Shown here: positions 54,363-62,786 of the stretch, one piece after another | How positions within the stretch are numbered: position 1 is the stretch's first letter | Layout of the letters: each line of letters starts with the position of its first letter | From: Acetobacter lovaniensis | GTDB taxonomy: Bacteria; Pseudomonadota; Alphaproteobacteria; Acetobacterales; Acetobacteraceae | Reading direction: 5' to 3' | DNA: 64,000 nt | Assembly: GCF_014207635.1 (NCBI RefSeq) | Contig: NZ_JACHIE010000009.1 | Span: 62,001-126,000, forward strand | Notes under the pieces: model-generated | The model's input: only the letters and a program-made list of their open reading frames with translations | The model's database searches: none | What the model was told of the DNA's origin: nothing | Made by a program: the position numbers and the translations under genes

Positions 54363-54686
54363 ATGAAGAACCTTGCCTCACTGATGAAGCAGGCTACGCA
54401 GATGCAGTCCAAGATGGAAGCCATGCAGAGCACACTGGAAGCCATGAACATTGATGGTTCGGCAGGTGCAGGCATGGTCAGCGTTGTGCTGAGCGGCAAG
54501 GGAGACATGCGCTCCATTAAAATCGACCCCAAGCTGGCCGACCCGACCGAAATGGAAATGTTGCAGGACCTGATCGTTGCGGCCTGTGCGGATGCCCGCA
54601 GGAAGCTGGACGAGAAAGCCGCCGAGGAAATGCAGAAGGTCACCGGTGGGCTTAACCTGCCCGCAGGCATGAAACTGCCGTTCTGA
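54363..54686 (+). CDS. ybaB: YbaB/EbfC nucleoid-associated protein
   Basis: The 107-residue DNA-binding protein matches the family: [20 protein letters not shown], the [21 protein letters not shown] strand pair, and the helical [26 protein letters not shown] lies 6 bases before the ATG at 54363; an ATG two codons earlier is also possible. It sits between dnaX and recR, the usual bacterial context. Confidence 0.94.
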   Translation: MKNLASLMKQATQMQSKMEAMQSTLEAMNIDGSAGAGMVSVVLSGKGDMRSIKIDPKLADPTEMEMLQDLIVAACADARRKLDEKAAEEMQKVTGGLNLPAGMKLPF

Positions 54687-54731
54687 ACCGCAGACACAAC
54701 CGACCTTGAGCGCGGGGGAAAGCAGGCGGGC

Positions 54732-55328
54732 ATGGGTGGTCAGGAAATAGAGCAGCTTATTCGCCTGCTGGGGCGCCTGCCGGGTTTTGGCCCGCGCTCG
54801 GCCCGGCGTGTGGCGCTGTACCTGCTCCGCGAACCCCATACACGGCTGGCTCCGCTGGCCCGCGCCATGGAACGGGCGGGGGAGGCCATTCGCACCTGCT
54901 CCTCCTGCGGGAATCTGGATACATCGGACCCGTGCCACATCTGCACCGACCCGCTGCGTGACAGGGGGCTGGTGTGTGTGGTGGAAACGGTAGGGGACCT
55001 GTGGGCGCTTGAGCGTGCGGGGGTCCATAGGGGCGTTTATCAGGTTCTGGGGGGGACCCTGTCCCCTCTGGCTGGGGTTGGGCCGGAAGACCTTAACGTC
55101 TCCGCCCTGATGACCCGCCTGCACGAAGGCACCGTGCGCGAGGTTATTCTGGCTCTGGGCGCCACGGTGGAGGGAGCCACCACCATGCACTGGCTGATGG
55201 ACCAGCTGGAAGCATACGAGGGACTGACCATCAGCCGTGTGGCGCAGGGCGTGCCCATGGGGGGCGCTCTGGATGTGCTGGACGATGGCACTCTGGCCGC
55301 CGCTCTCGGCGCCCGTCGCCCTGCCTGA
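54732..55328 (+). CDS. recR: Recombination mediator protein RecR
   Basis: The 198-residue protein acts with RecF and RecO in loading RecA. It has the helix-hairpin-helix LLGRLPGFGPRSARRVALYL, the zinc finger CSSCGNLDTSDPCHIC, and the Toprim domain (LVCVVETVGDLWALERAG, GGTLSPLAGVGPEDL). The following SDR gene begins just after its stop. Confidence 0.96.
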   Translation: MGGQEIEQLIRLLGRLPGFGPRSARRVALYLLREPHTRLAPLARAMERAGEAIRTCSSCGNLDTSDPCHICTDPLRDRGLVCVVETVGDLWALERAGVHRGVYQVLGGTLSPLAGVGPEDLNVSALMTRLHEGTVREVILALGATVEGATTMHWLMDQLEAYEGLTISRVAQGVPMGGALDVLDDGTLAAALGARRPA

Positions 55329-55332
55329 CAGA

Positions 55333-56166
55333 GTGGTGCCAACCATCAACGGAAGAACCATAGCCGTGGACAGGCTGCCGATCAGCCCGGCCATACCACG
55401 CCGCGCTCTGGTAACCGGAGGGAGCGAGCGGTTTGGTCAGGCCATTGTGCTTGGTCTTGCGCAGGCCGGGTTTGATGTGGCCATCCATGACCGCACCAAC
55501 AGGGCCGGGGCGGAGGGCATATTGCATGCCGTGCGCGCGCTAGGCCGTACCGGCTGTGTGTTACAGGCCGACTTCATGCGGGAGGAGCAGGTGCAGGCCC
55601 TGTATGGGCAGGCTGCACAGGCTCTTGGCGGCCCTTTGGGCGTGCTGGTCAACAACACCTCCACCTGTGAGCAGGATGAATGGGACAATGCCTCGCTGGA
55701 AAGCTGGATGATGCATATGAAGCCCAACCTGCGCGCGCCCTTTGTGCTGATTCAGGCTTTTGCCAGGGGGTTGCCCCAAGGGGCACAGGGCATGGTGCTG
55801 AACATGCTGGATGAGCATGTATGGCCCCTATCGCCCCACTTTGTCAGCCATACCGTATCCAGGACTGCGCTGTGGACACTCACGCAGACCATGGCGCAGG
55901 CCCTTGCCCCCAGAGGGATCAGGGTTAACGCCTTGGGTTCTGTGCCCGGTTCCGCCCTGCCCGGCTCCGGGCCGATGCAGGAGCCGCCTGCACAGCAATG
56001 CGCGTCTGTGCCTCCTGCTCAGGACGCTTTGCCTGATCAGGCTGCGCGGGCAACCCTTGCCCTTTTGGCCCTGCCCTTTGTGACCGGGCAGATGCTGACC
56101 CTGAACAGTGGGCAACACCTGCAATGGTCCCCGGCCCCATTGGCCGGACATGCCGTGGAAGAATAA
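55333..56166 (+). CDS. FolM-like short-chain dehydrogenase lacking the canonical YxxxK
   Basis: About 277 residues. The Rossmann motif ALVTGGSERFGQAIV, the NNTS loop and RVNALGSVPG show an SDR; the C-terminal FVTGQMLTLNSGQHL resembles dihydromonapterin/pteridine reductases (FolM). The catalytic YxxxK is replaced: SHTVSRTALWTL has His where Tyr and Arg where Lys is expected. The neighbour folB (dihydroneopterin aldolase) suggests a folate or pterin role. The start is uncertain: GTG 55333 was used; GTG 55363 has a GGAAG upstream. The 5' end is close behind recR, so coupling is likely. Confidence 0.75.
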   Translation: MVPTINGRTIAVDRLPISPAIPRRALVTGGSERFGQAIVLGLAQAGFDVAIHDRTNRAGAEGILHAVRALGRTGCVLQADFMREEQVQALYGQAAQALGGPLGVLVNNTSTCEQDEWDNASLESWMMHMKPNLRAPFVLIQAFARGLPQGAQGMVLNMLDEHVWPLSPHFVSHTVSRTALWTLTQTMAQALAPRGIRVNALGSVPGSALPGSGPMQEPPAQQCASVPPAQDALPDQAARATLALLALPFVTGQMLTLNSGQHLQWSPAPLAGHAVEE

Positions 56167-56170
56167 AAGA

Positions 56171-56569
56171 ATGGCCGTTTTTGCTCCGTGGGCCGACCAG
56201 CCACCGCTGCGTTGCCTGTTTTTGAAGAACATGGTGCTTGATGCCCATATTGGCGTGTTCCCGCATGAGCAGGGTGTAACCCAGCGTATTCGGGTGTCGG
56301 TCCATTACGGGGTGGATGACCGCACGGATCTGGAGGTCGGGCCGGATGACCTGAGCCGTACGGTCTCGTACGAGCGGGTGGTCCAGCTTGTGCACCGTAT
56401 TGTGCGTGAAGGGCATGTGCGGCTGGTGGAAACACTGGCCGAACGCATAGCCTCCGGCGTGCTGAGCGATGACCGCGTACGTGTTGTGCGTGTGCGCATA
56501 GAAAAACTGGATGTGTTTGCAGAAATAGAAGGCGTGGGCGTGGAAATAGAGCGCCGCCCTGCCAGCTGA
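56171..56569 (+). CDS. folB: Dihydroneopterin aldolase
   Basis: The 132-residue enzyme cleaves dihydroneopterin in folate synthesis. Marks: LFLKNMVLDAHIGVFPHEQGVTQ with the substrate-binding Glu, the DDLSRTVSYERVVQLV stretch (Tyr), and VETLAERIASGVL with the second Glu, then VRVRIEKLDVFAEIEGVGV (catalytic Lys). The ATG at 56171 directly follows the SDR gene. A terminator ends the unit. Confidence 0.92.
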   Translation: MAVFAPWADQPPLRCLFLKNMVLDAHIGVFPHEQGVTQRIRVSVHYGVDDRTDLEVGPDDLSRTVSYERVVQLVHRIVREGHVRLVETLAERIASGVLSDDRVRVVRVRIEKLDVFAEIEGVGVEIERRPAS

Positions 56570-56606
56570 TTTCTGGCCCCGGCCTGCCAGCCGGGGCTGG
56601 GGGCAT

Positions 56607-56641
56607 AAAAAAAGCCCGCTGGCATACAGCGGGCTTTTTTT
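56607..56641. terminator. Bidirectional rho-independent terminator
   Basis: AAGCCCGCTG pairs with CAGCGGGCTT around a short loop, with an A-run on the left and a T-run on the right, serving folB on plus and the FYDLN gene on minus. Confidence 0.9.
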
Positions 56642-56677
56642 GGTCTGATACAAAGATGTTCAGAATCCCCTGAGGGA

Positions 56678-57007
56678 TCAGGATTCGTGGTCTTCCGAAT
56701 CCGTGTTGACATCGATGTCTGAGCTGATGTCGTCGTCATCATCATCCAGATCAGCGGTGTCTTCCATCACATCATCGTCGTCCGTATCGTCATCGGTGTC
56801 GATATCGATATCTTCATCGGCCTTCTTGATGGGGGCAGCACTCGCTGGAACGGGGGACAGACTGTCAGAGTTGCGGCGCAGGCGCGGCACCAGAGCAGGC
56901 TGTTCCGTTCCGCATTTGGGGCAAATGGCGGGTGCGCGGTTCAGGTCATAAAAACGGGCACCACAGGACACGCAGACGCGTTTGGTGCCGAGATCGGGCT
57001 GGGACAT
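56678..57007 (-). CDS. FYDLN acid domain protein (TIGR02300)
   Basis: The 109-residue protein begins with a zinc-ribbon part: GTKRVCVSCGARFYDLNRAP then ICPKCGTEQP (two CxxC), containing the FYDLN motif that defines the alphaproteobacterial family. The second half is very acidic, with runs of Asp and Glu (DIDIDTDDDTDDDDVMEDTA). The gene neighbourhood, divergent from aroA-cmk-rpsA, is conserved across alphaproteobacteria. Role unknown; a zinc-ribbon plus acidic tail suggests a partner of transcription or translation machinery. Confidence 0.92.
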   Translation of the reverse strand: MSQPDLGTKRVCVSCGARFYDLNRAPAICPKCGTEQPALVPRLRRNSDSLSPVPASAAPIKKADEDIDIDTDDDTDDDDVMEDTADLDDDDDDISSDIDVNTDSEDHES

Positions 57008-57253
57008 CTTGCTACCTGTCAATCCTGAGCAGATATTGGGGCCAACGCCCCGGAACACGAACGAACCCCGAACAGCACCGGAGTGCTGGGACAGGACTCG
57101 AACCAGACTGTTAAGGCGATGCCCAATGCCACTGTGTTTCGGGTCGTGTCAAACCCGGAGTTTGTAAAAGATGGTATTTTCTGCATCCCCGCCCCTTTTT
57201 TTCTGCCCCTGCCCGGATTGACTTGCAGGCCGTCCCGCCGGAATGAAAAGAGC

Positions 57254-58603
57254 ATGACACACGCATCCTCTCCCTCCGCCCGTCCGCTGCGGGTTACGCG
57301 CGCGCAGGCCCCTCTTTCCGGTTCCATCCGTGTGCCGGGTGATAAATCCATCAGCCACCGCGCCCTTATGTTTGCCTCCCTCGCACGGGGGGAAACCCAT
57401 ATTACCGGGCTTTTGGAAGGGGAGGACGTTCTACGCACTGCGGCGGCCATGCGCGCGCTGGGCGCACAGGTAGCGCAGCACGCACCGGGGGACTGGCGCG
57501 TGAGTGGTCTGGGCATTGGCAAGCTGCGTGAGCCTGAGGATGTGCTGGATATGGGCAATTCCGGCACGGCGGCCCGTCTTTTGTCCGGTATTCTGGCCAG
57601 CCACGGCATGGTGTCGGTCATGACGGGGGACGCCAGCCTGCGCCGTAGGCCCATGAAGCGCGTTATGGACCCGCTGGCAGGTACGGGGGCCACCTTTATG
57701 GCGCGTGAGGGCGGACGTCTGCCCATGGCCATTCATGGTCTGGCGGACCCCAGGCCGCTGGATTACCGCCTGCCCGTGGCCTCTGCTCAGGTCAAATCCG
57801 CCGTGCTGCTGGCCGGGCTGAACGCACAGGGGCAGACACGGGTGGAAGAACCCGTGGCCACCCGTGACCATACCGAAAACATGCTCCGCCACTTTGGCGC
57901 GCACGTTAAGGTGGAGGAAACCCCACAGGGTGGCCGGGTTATTCTGCTGCAGGGCCGCCCGGACCTTGTTGCGCGCGATGTGGTGGTGCCGGGGGACCCG
58001 TCCTCCGCCGCCTTCCCTATTGTTGCGGCACTGCTGGTGCCGGGGGCGGATATTACAATTTCCACCGTGGGGCTGAACCCCCTACGCACCGGCCTGTTCA
58101 TTACCTTGCAGGAAATGGGCGCACAGCTTGAGGTCACCAATATCCGCACCGAGGGGGGAGAACTGGTGGGGGATTTGCATGTACGTGCATCCAGCCTCAA
58201 AGGCGTGACCGTACCTGCGGACCGTGCTCCGTCCATGATTGATGAATACCCCATTCTGGCTGTGGCAGCGGCGCATGCTTCTGGCGTATCGCGCTTTTGC
58301 GGGGTGGAAGAACTGCGCGTGAAGGAGAGCGACCGTCTGGCCGCAACCGTGGCGCTGCTGGAAAACAACGGCGTTAAAACCGCGGTGGAGGGGGATGATC
58401 TGGTTGTGTACGGCACCAGCAACGCCATTCCCGGTGGGGGCGTCGTGCAGACCCATATGGACCACCGGCTGGCCATGAGCGCGTCCGTGCTGGGGCTGGT
58501 GGCCCAGAACCCGGTGGAAATAGATGATACCGCATTCATAGACACCAGCTTCCCCGGCTATTTGCAGCTCATGAACAGCCTTGGCGCGGGGTTTGCACTA
58601 TGA
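57254..58603 (+). CDS. aroA: 3-phosphoshikimate 1-carboxyvinyltransferase (EPSP synthase)
   Basis: The 449-residue shikimate-pathway enzyme has PGDKSISHRALMFASLARGE (phosphate-binding), LLEGEDVLRTAAAMRALGA, VLDMGNSGTAARLLSG, GDASLRRRPMKRVMDPL, SAQVKSAVLLAGLNA, and catalytic DEYPILAVAAAHA plus ELRVKESDRLAA. The overall sequence resembles the class II (Agrobacterium-like) group, but the loop reads GNSGTAAR, keeping the Gly that is Ala in the CP4 enzyme. The ATG at 57254 was chosen over an upstream open frame. Its stop overlaps the cmk ATG (ATGA). Confidence 0.95.
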   Translation: MTHASSPSARPLRVTRAQAPLSGSIRVPGDKSISHRALMFASLARGETHITGLLEGEDVLRTAAAMRALGAQVAQHAPGDWRVSGLGIGKLREPEDVLDMGNSGTAARLLSGILASHGMVSVMTGDASLRRRPMKRVMDPLAGTGATFMAREGGRLPMAIHGLADPRPLDYRLPVASAQVKSAVLLAGLNAQGQTRVEEPVATRDHTENMLRHFGAHVKVEETPQGGRVILLQGRPDLVARDVVVPGDPSSAAFPIVAALLVPGADITISTVGLNPLRTGLFITLQEMGAQLEVTNIRTEGGELVGDLHVRASSLKGVTVPADRAPSMIDEYPILAVAAAHASGVSRFCGVEELRVKESDRLAATVALLENNGVKTAVEGDDLVVYGTSNAIPGGGVVQTHMDHRLAMSASVLGLVAQNPVEIDDTAFIDTSFPGYLQLMNSLGAGFAL

Positions 58604-59253
58604 CGCGCGGCGGCCCCGTTATTGCCGTGGATGGCCCCGCAGCTGCTGGCAAGGGCACTCTGGCCCGCAAGCTGGCCGAAGCACTGGGCCTGCCGTATCT
58701 GGATACAGGGTTGCTCTACCGTGCAGTCGGGCGGCTGGCCCTTGATGCCGGGCAGGACCCCGCACAACCCGCCGAGCGGTTTGCCCAGGCCCTGACGCCA
58801 GAGGACATGCAGCGCAAGGACCTGCGCCTGCCAGATGCCGCTCTGGCAGCCAGCAAGGTGGCGGCCCAGCCTGCGGTACGGGCCGCTCTGGTGGAAACCC
58901 AGCGCCGGTTTGCCGCCCGGCAGGGGGCCGTGCTGGACGGGCGGGATATTGGCACTGCCATTTTCCCCGATGCGGATGTCAAACTGTTCATTACCGCATC
59001 CCCCGCCACCCGCACGCTCAGGCGCTTTTTGCAAAGCGGAGGGGACCCGGCCGCCCCCGATGCGCAAACGCAGCTTCAGGCCATGGAAGACGCCCTGCGC
59101 GCGCGTGACGAAGCCGATGCAAGCCGGGATTCCGCACCCATGCGGGTTGCGGATGACGCATATGTGATCGAGACGGACACGCTGGATGCACAGGCCGTTC
59201 TGGCCGAAGCCTTGCGGTTTACGCGGGAACGACTCGTGGCCGCACGGGGCTGA
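58600..59253 (+). CDS. cmk: (d)CMP kinase
   Basis: The 217-residue kinase phosphorylates CMP and dCMP. It has the P-loop VIAVDGPAAAGKGTLARKLA, YLDTGLLYRAVG, the LDGRDIGTAIFPDADVKLFI segment with the Arg-Asp pair, and RDEADASRDSAPM with substrate-binding Arg. Start overlaps the aroA stop by 4 bases. A 283-base gap follows before rpsA. Confidence 0.95.
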   Translation: MTRGGPVIAVDGPAAAGKGTLARKLAEALGLPYLDTGLLYRAVGRLALDAGQDPAQPAERFAQALTPEDMQRKDLRLPDAALAASKVAAQPAVRAALVETQRRFAARQGAVLDGRDIGTAIFPDADVKLFITASPATRTLRRFLQSGGDPAAPDAQTQLQAMEDALRARDEADASRDSAPMRVADDAYVIETDTLDAQAVLAEALRFTRERLVAARG

Positions 59254-59536
59254 GTGCAGGCCCCCGTACAGGGGGCGCAAGCCGTGGTTACGCATTTTTT
59301 GCCCCTCATTTGCGTGATGGATGGCGCTTTAAGTTGACAAACCGGGGTCAGGTGTTCTCTGTGCAAACAGAAATCCGCCCCGATGGCGGGTTTTTCTGGA
59401 TAACAGTCTGGCCTGACCCAAAAAGCGGGGGGTATTGCTACCCATCCGTTCCGTCGGGCAAGTCGTGCCGCAGTTTGCGGTGCGCAGGAACAGCCTGCAC
59501 GCATGTTGCTGGCGGGCTCAGGATTTACGGTACCAC

Positions 59537-61249
59537 ATGGCTTCAGCCACCACCCAGACCACGGATCACTTCCGTGGCGAAGATTTTGCCGCCCTTCTTG
59601 ATGAGACCCTTGGCCGCGATTCCGGCTTTGACGGGTCCGTTGTTCGCGGTCGCGTTGTTCGTCTGACCGACGATTACGCCATTGTTGACGTCGGCCTGAA
59701 GAGCGAAGGCCGCGTTTCCCTGCGTGAATTCGCACCTCCGGGCGTCAAGCCTGAAGTGCAGCCGGGCGATGTGATCGAACTGTACGTCGAGCGTTACGAA
59801 GACCGCGACGGCAGCATCGTTCTCTCCCGCGAAAAAGCACGCCGTGAAGAAGCCTGGACCAGCCTCGAAAAAGCTTTCGAAGCCAACCAGCGCGTTAACG
59901 GCACCATCTATGGCCGCGTTAAAGGTGGCTTTACGGTTGATCTGGGCGGCGCCATGGCGTTTCTTCCCGGCAGCCAGGTGGACATCCGCCCCGTGCGTGA
60001 CGTCGGCCCGCTGATGGGTGTGCCCCAGCCGTTCCAGATTCTGAAGATGGACCGTGCACGTGGCAACATCGTTGTCTCCCGTCGTGCCGTTCTGGAAGAA
60101 ACGCGTGCTGAACAGCGCAGCGAACTGATCCAGGGCCTGACCGAAGGCATGATCCTTGATGGCGTGGTCAAGAACATCACCGATTACGGTGCGTTCGTTG
60201 ATCTGGGCGGCGTTGACGGCCTGCTGCATGTGACCGACATCGCATGGAAGCGCATCAACCACCCCTCCGAAGCACTGCAGATCGGCCAGCCGGTACGCGT
60301 GCAGGTGATCCGCTTCAACCCCGAAACGCAGCGCATCTCCCTTGGCATGAAGCAGCTTGAAGCTGATCCGTGGGAAAATGTGGCACTTAAGTACCCGCCG
60401 GGCGCTCGCTTTACGGGCCGCGTGACCAACATTACCGATTACGGCGCATTCGTTGAGCTGGAACCCGGTGTTGAAGGTCTGGTGCACGTTTCCGAAATGT
60501 CCTGGACGAAAAAGAACGTCCACCCCGGCAAAATCGTTGCGACCTCTCAGGAAGTGGACGTGATGGTTCTGGATGTGGACAGCTCCAAGCGCCGCATCTC
60601 CTTGGGTCTGAAGCAGGTTCAGCGCAATCCTTGGGAACAGTTCGCCGAAGAACACAAGGTTGGCTCCACCGTGGAAGGCGAAATCCGCAACATTACGGAA
60701 TTCGGCCTGTTCATCGGCCTGTCCGCAGACATCGACGGCATGGTTCACATGTCCGACCTGTCCTGGGACGAAGCTGGCGAAGAAGCCATGAAGAACTACG
60801 AAAAGGGCCAGGTTGTAAAAGCCAAGGTTCTGGACGTGGACGTGGAAAAAGAACGTATCTCCCTTGGCATCAAGCAGCTTCAGGAAGATCCGGCAGCCGA
60901 TGCGCTGGCCAGCATCCAGAAGGGCACGATCGTTACCTGCATCGTGACCGCTGTGCAGACCAACGGCATTGAAGTGAAGGTTGACGACGTTCTGAGCGGC
61001 TTCATCCGTCGTGCGGAACTGGCTCGTGACAAAGCCGAACAGCGCCCCGAACGCTTCGCCGTTGGCGAACGTGTGGACGCCAAGGTTGTGTCCGTTGACC
61101 GTGCATCCCGCAAAGTTGCCCTGACCATCAAGGGCCGCGAAGTGGAAGAAGACAAGCAGGCTATCAACGAATACGGCTCCGCAGATAGCGGTGCATCGCT
61201 CGGTGATATTCTGGGTGCAGCGATCCGTCGCCGTAACACCGAAGACTGA
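59537..61249 (+). CDS. rpsA: 30S ribosomal protein S1
   Basis: The 570-residue RNA-binding protein has six S1 repeats; examples are GSVVRGRVVRLTDDYAIVDV, VVKNITDYGAFVDLGGVDGL, VTNITDYGAFVELEPGVEGL and EIRNITEFGLFIGLSADIDG. It recruits mRNA to the ribosome. Codon use is strongly biased, as expected for a very highly expressed gene. The frame extends upstream, but the ATG at 59537 gives the standard N-terminus. The 283-base leader holds a TTGACA at 59334-59339 as a possible -35 without a clear -10, and may carry S1 autoregulatory structure. Two hairpins follow the gene. Confidence 0.97.
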   Translation: MASATTQTTDHFRGEDFAALLDETLGRDSGFDGSVVRGRVVRLTDDYAIVDVGLKSEGRVSLREFAPPGVKPEVQPGDVIELYVERYEDRDGSIVLSREKARREEAWTSLEKAFEANQRVNGTIYGRVKGGFTVDLGGAMAFLPGSQVDIRPVRDVGPLMGVPQPFQILKMDRARGNIVVSRRAVLEETRAEQRSELIQGLTEGMILDGVVKNITDYGAFVDLGGVDGLLHVTDIAWKRINHPSEALQIGQPVRVQVIRFNPETQRISLGMKQLEADPWENVALKYPPGARFTGRVTNITDYGAFVELEPGVEGLVHVSEMSWTKKNVHPGKIVATSQEVDVMVLDVDSSKRRISLGLKQVQRNPWEQFAEEHKVGSTVEGEIRNITEFGLFIGLSADIDGMVHMSDLSWDEAGEEAMKNYEKGQVVKAKVLDVDVEKERISLGIKQLQEDPAADALASIQKGTIVTCIVTAVQTNGIEVKVDDVLSGFIRRAELARDKAEQRPERFAVGERVDAKVVSVDRASRKVALTIKGREVEEDKQAINEYGSADSGASLGDILGAAIRRRNTED

Positions 61250-61307
61250 GCATAAAAAAGCCGGGGTGGTTTGCACCATCCCGGTTTGGCAAAATCCTTT
61301 GCCATGC

Positions 61308-61343
61308 AAAAAATAGCGCCCCACAAGGGCGCTATTTTTTTAT
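61308..61343 (+). terminator. Rho-independent terminator after rpsA
   Basis: AAAAAATAGCGCCC pairs with GGGCGCTATTTTTT around a 5-base loop, followed by T. A first hairpin (AAGCCGGGGTGGT with ACCATCCCGGTTT, about 61257-61288) lies just before it. Confidence 0.9.
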
Positions 61344-61397
61344 GGGCTATCCTGCCACACGTTCTGTAGCTGCGAGGTCCATCTTTTAGGGTTTCAT

Positions 61398-62144
61398 CTA
61401 AAGGGTGGTTGTCATCAGCATGGCGACCCGGCCAACGATACACATTGTGTCAGTGCTGTCTGGTTCTCCCCAGCGTACCGAGGACATCAGTACTTCTTCA
61501 GGCGGATAGTTCTTGTTGTTGCTTGATACAAGAATTGTGCCGTCTGTTCTTGCTGATAAACGTTTTACAAATACCGCGCCATGCATCACGAAAACATAGA
61601 TACCAAAAAGCTGATCTGTTCTCCTTGTATCTATGACCATGGCATCTCCACTGTTGATGATAGGAGACATGCTATCCCCGGAAGCGTGCATGATAATTGT
61701 ATCTTTTGCAACGCACTTGGCCATTTCCAGAGCGGCCTTGAAGATAGGGATAAATACTGGTTTTTCCTGATAGTAATCAAGGCGACCAAACCCGGCAGAG
61801 GCATCAACATCAAAATAGCGAACATTTAACGTGTTCTGATCCAGAGTTACTTGATCATTCGGTAATTTACTTAAAGCCATTTCTCTGTTGGGTGTGCCAT
61901 GTCCTTTAGCAAGCCATTCAACACTTACGTTGCAGGCGTTCGCCAGAGCGACCAGCGCAGTCGCTTTCATGTCACGACCAGAGAGATAACGACTGAGAGT
62001 GCTTAGAGGCATTTGTGCACGAATGGCAACCTGCGTATTGCCTCCAGCCGCTTGCACTGCCTGCTGAAGCCGCAAAGCACGCTCTGCCACTTCGGCTTCC
62101 TTTTCGTCGGGGCCGAAATCTGAATTCAAAGTTATCTTTCCCAT
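61398..62144 (-). CDS. XRE-type phage-like repressor with S24 (LexA/CI) self-cleavage domain
   Basis: The 248-residue regulator has an N-terminal helix-turn-helix (about 29-64, MPLSTLSRYLSGRD) and a C-terminal S24 peptidase domain: cleavage site ASAGFG (Ala117-Gly118), catalytic Ser158 in HASGDSMSP and Lys194 in AVFVKRLSA. Such repressors silence lysogenic or stress genes until RecA-stimulated self-cleavage. No phage structural or integrase gene is next to it; upstream are 642 noncoding bases and a surface-protein gene. Palindromes just upstream could be its operators. Confidence 0.9.
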   Translation of the reverse strand: MGKITLNSDFGPDEKEAEVAERALRLQQAVQAAGGNTQVAIRAQMPLSTLSRYLSGRDMKATALVALANACNVSVEWLAKGHGTPNREMALSKLPNDQVTLDQNTLNVRYFDVDASAGFGRLDYYQEKPVFIPIFKAALEMAKCVAKDTIIMHASGDSMSPIINSGDAMVIDTRRTDQLFGIYVFVMHGAVFVKRLSARTDGTILVSSNNKNYPPEEVLMSSVRWGEPDSTDTMCIVGRVAMLMTTTL

Positions 62145-62160
62145 TATATGTTCATTTCGG

Positions 62161-62175
62161 CAAGAATTTATCTTG
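62161..62175. promoter_or_regulatory. Palindrome upstream of the S24 repressor (candidate operator)
   Basis: CAAGA-ATTTA-TCTTG lies 16 bases before the repressor ATG; a second related half-site pair, TCTTAAGA, is found at about 62190-62197. Both fall in the AT-rich promoter region, as expected for autoregulatory sites. Binding is inferred. Confidence 0.4.
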
Positions 62176-62786
62176 GTATTTTACAAAAATCTTAAGAACT
62201 GGAAGTTTCCAGACCCGAAATCTCTAATCGTGGTTGCCAAATGGGAAATGACATGCCATCCTCCGGGTAATGACCTGAGGTAATCCCCAAGTTGTTGGAC
62301 CAAAAAACAGAGTCAGTGCGGCCGACTCTGTTGAGAGAGGCAACGATTATGACACGAAAGGCATTGAAAGTGCACATTGAGTATCTGAAGGCGTAAACAA
62401 GAGCGTGTTTTGGTGCGCTTGCCTACATTTTCCTAGGAATTGGGCATGGCGACTAACGCCATTGGTATCATTCTTTGTTACCCGACATATCTCATTCAGG
62501 GCGGGTGTCAGCCTGCTGAGTTAATGAAACAGGACGCTCGGGAAGTTTTTCCTGGCCGTTATCATTTTGATGGCGCTCCTGTTTCTCGGGTTGCCGATTG
62601 TCAACCTGCATGCTTGGTGCATGTTGATCTGCATCAAAACTAGTGTGACCTGTGAACATCAAGGCGCTCAGGCTGAGGATGTTTATGGTTTTGCGCGCAT
62701 TTTTGCAGACCAGTTTTTCAGATTGCCTTGGACTTCATTCTTCAGATCAGGACGTGTGTGTAAGATCAGCAAAGAGATAAGTAAAA
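62176..62786. other. Long region without convincing genes between repressor and adhesin
   Basis: About 610 bases. Open frames here (62440-62643 and 62567-62929 on plus) have no recognisable domain and overlap each other, so I do not call them. A small frame at 62349-62396 (15 codons) is too short to judge. An 8-bp inverted repeat ACAGAGTC/GACTCTGT spans 62307-62331. The composition is more AT-rich than the core genome. It may be the remnant of a mobile element, and must hold the promoter of the adhesin. Confidence 0.5.

Noticed and set aside
57078-57106. On the minus strand a stretch GGTTCGAGTCCTGTCCCAGC looks like the T-arm and 3' end of a tRNA.
   Set aside because: The putative T-stem has mismatches, no matching 5' acceptor strand or anticodon arm is found 60-80 bases upstream, and no CCA follows. 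It may be a chance match or a decayed fragment.
59543-61324. Open frame of 593 codons on the minus strand opposite rpsA.
   Set aside because: It mirrors the strong codon bias of rpsA on the other strand, has no recognisable domain or ribosome binding site, and rpsA is certain.
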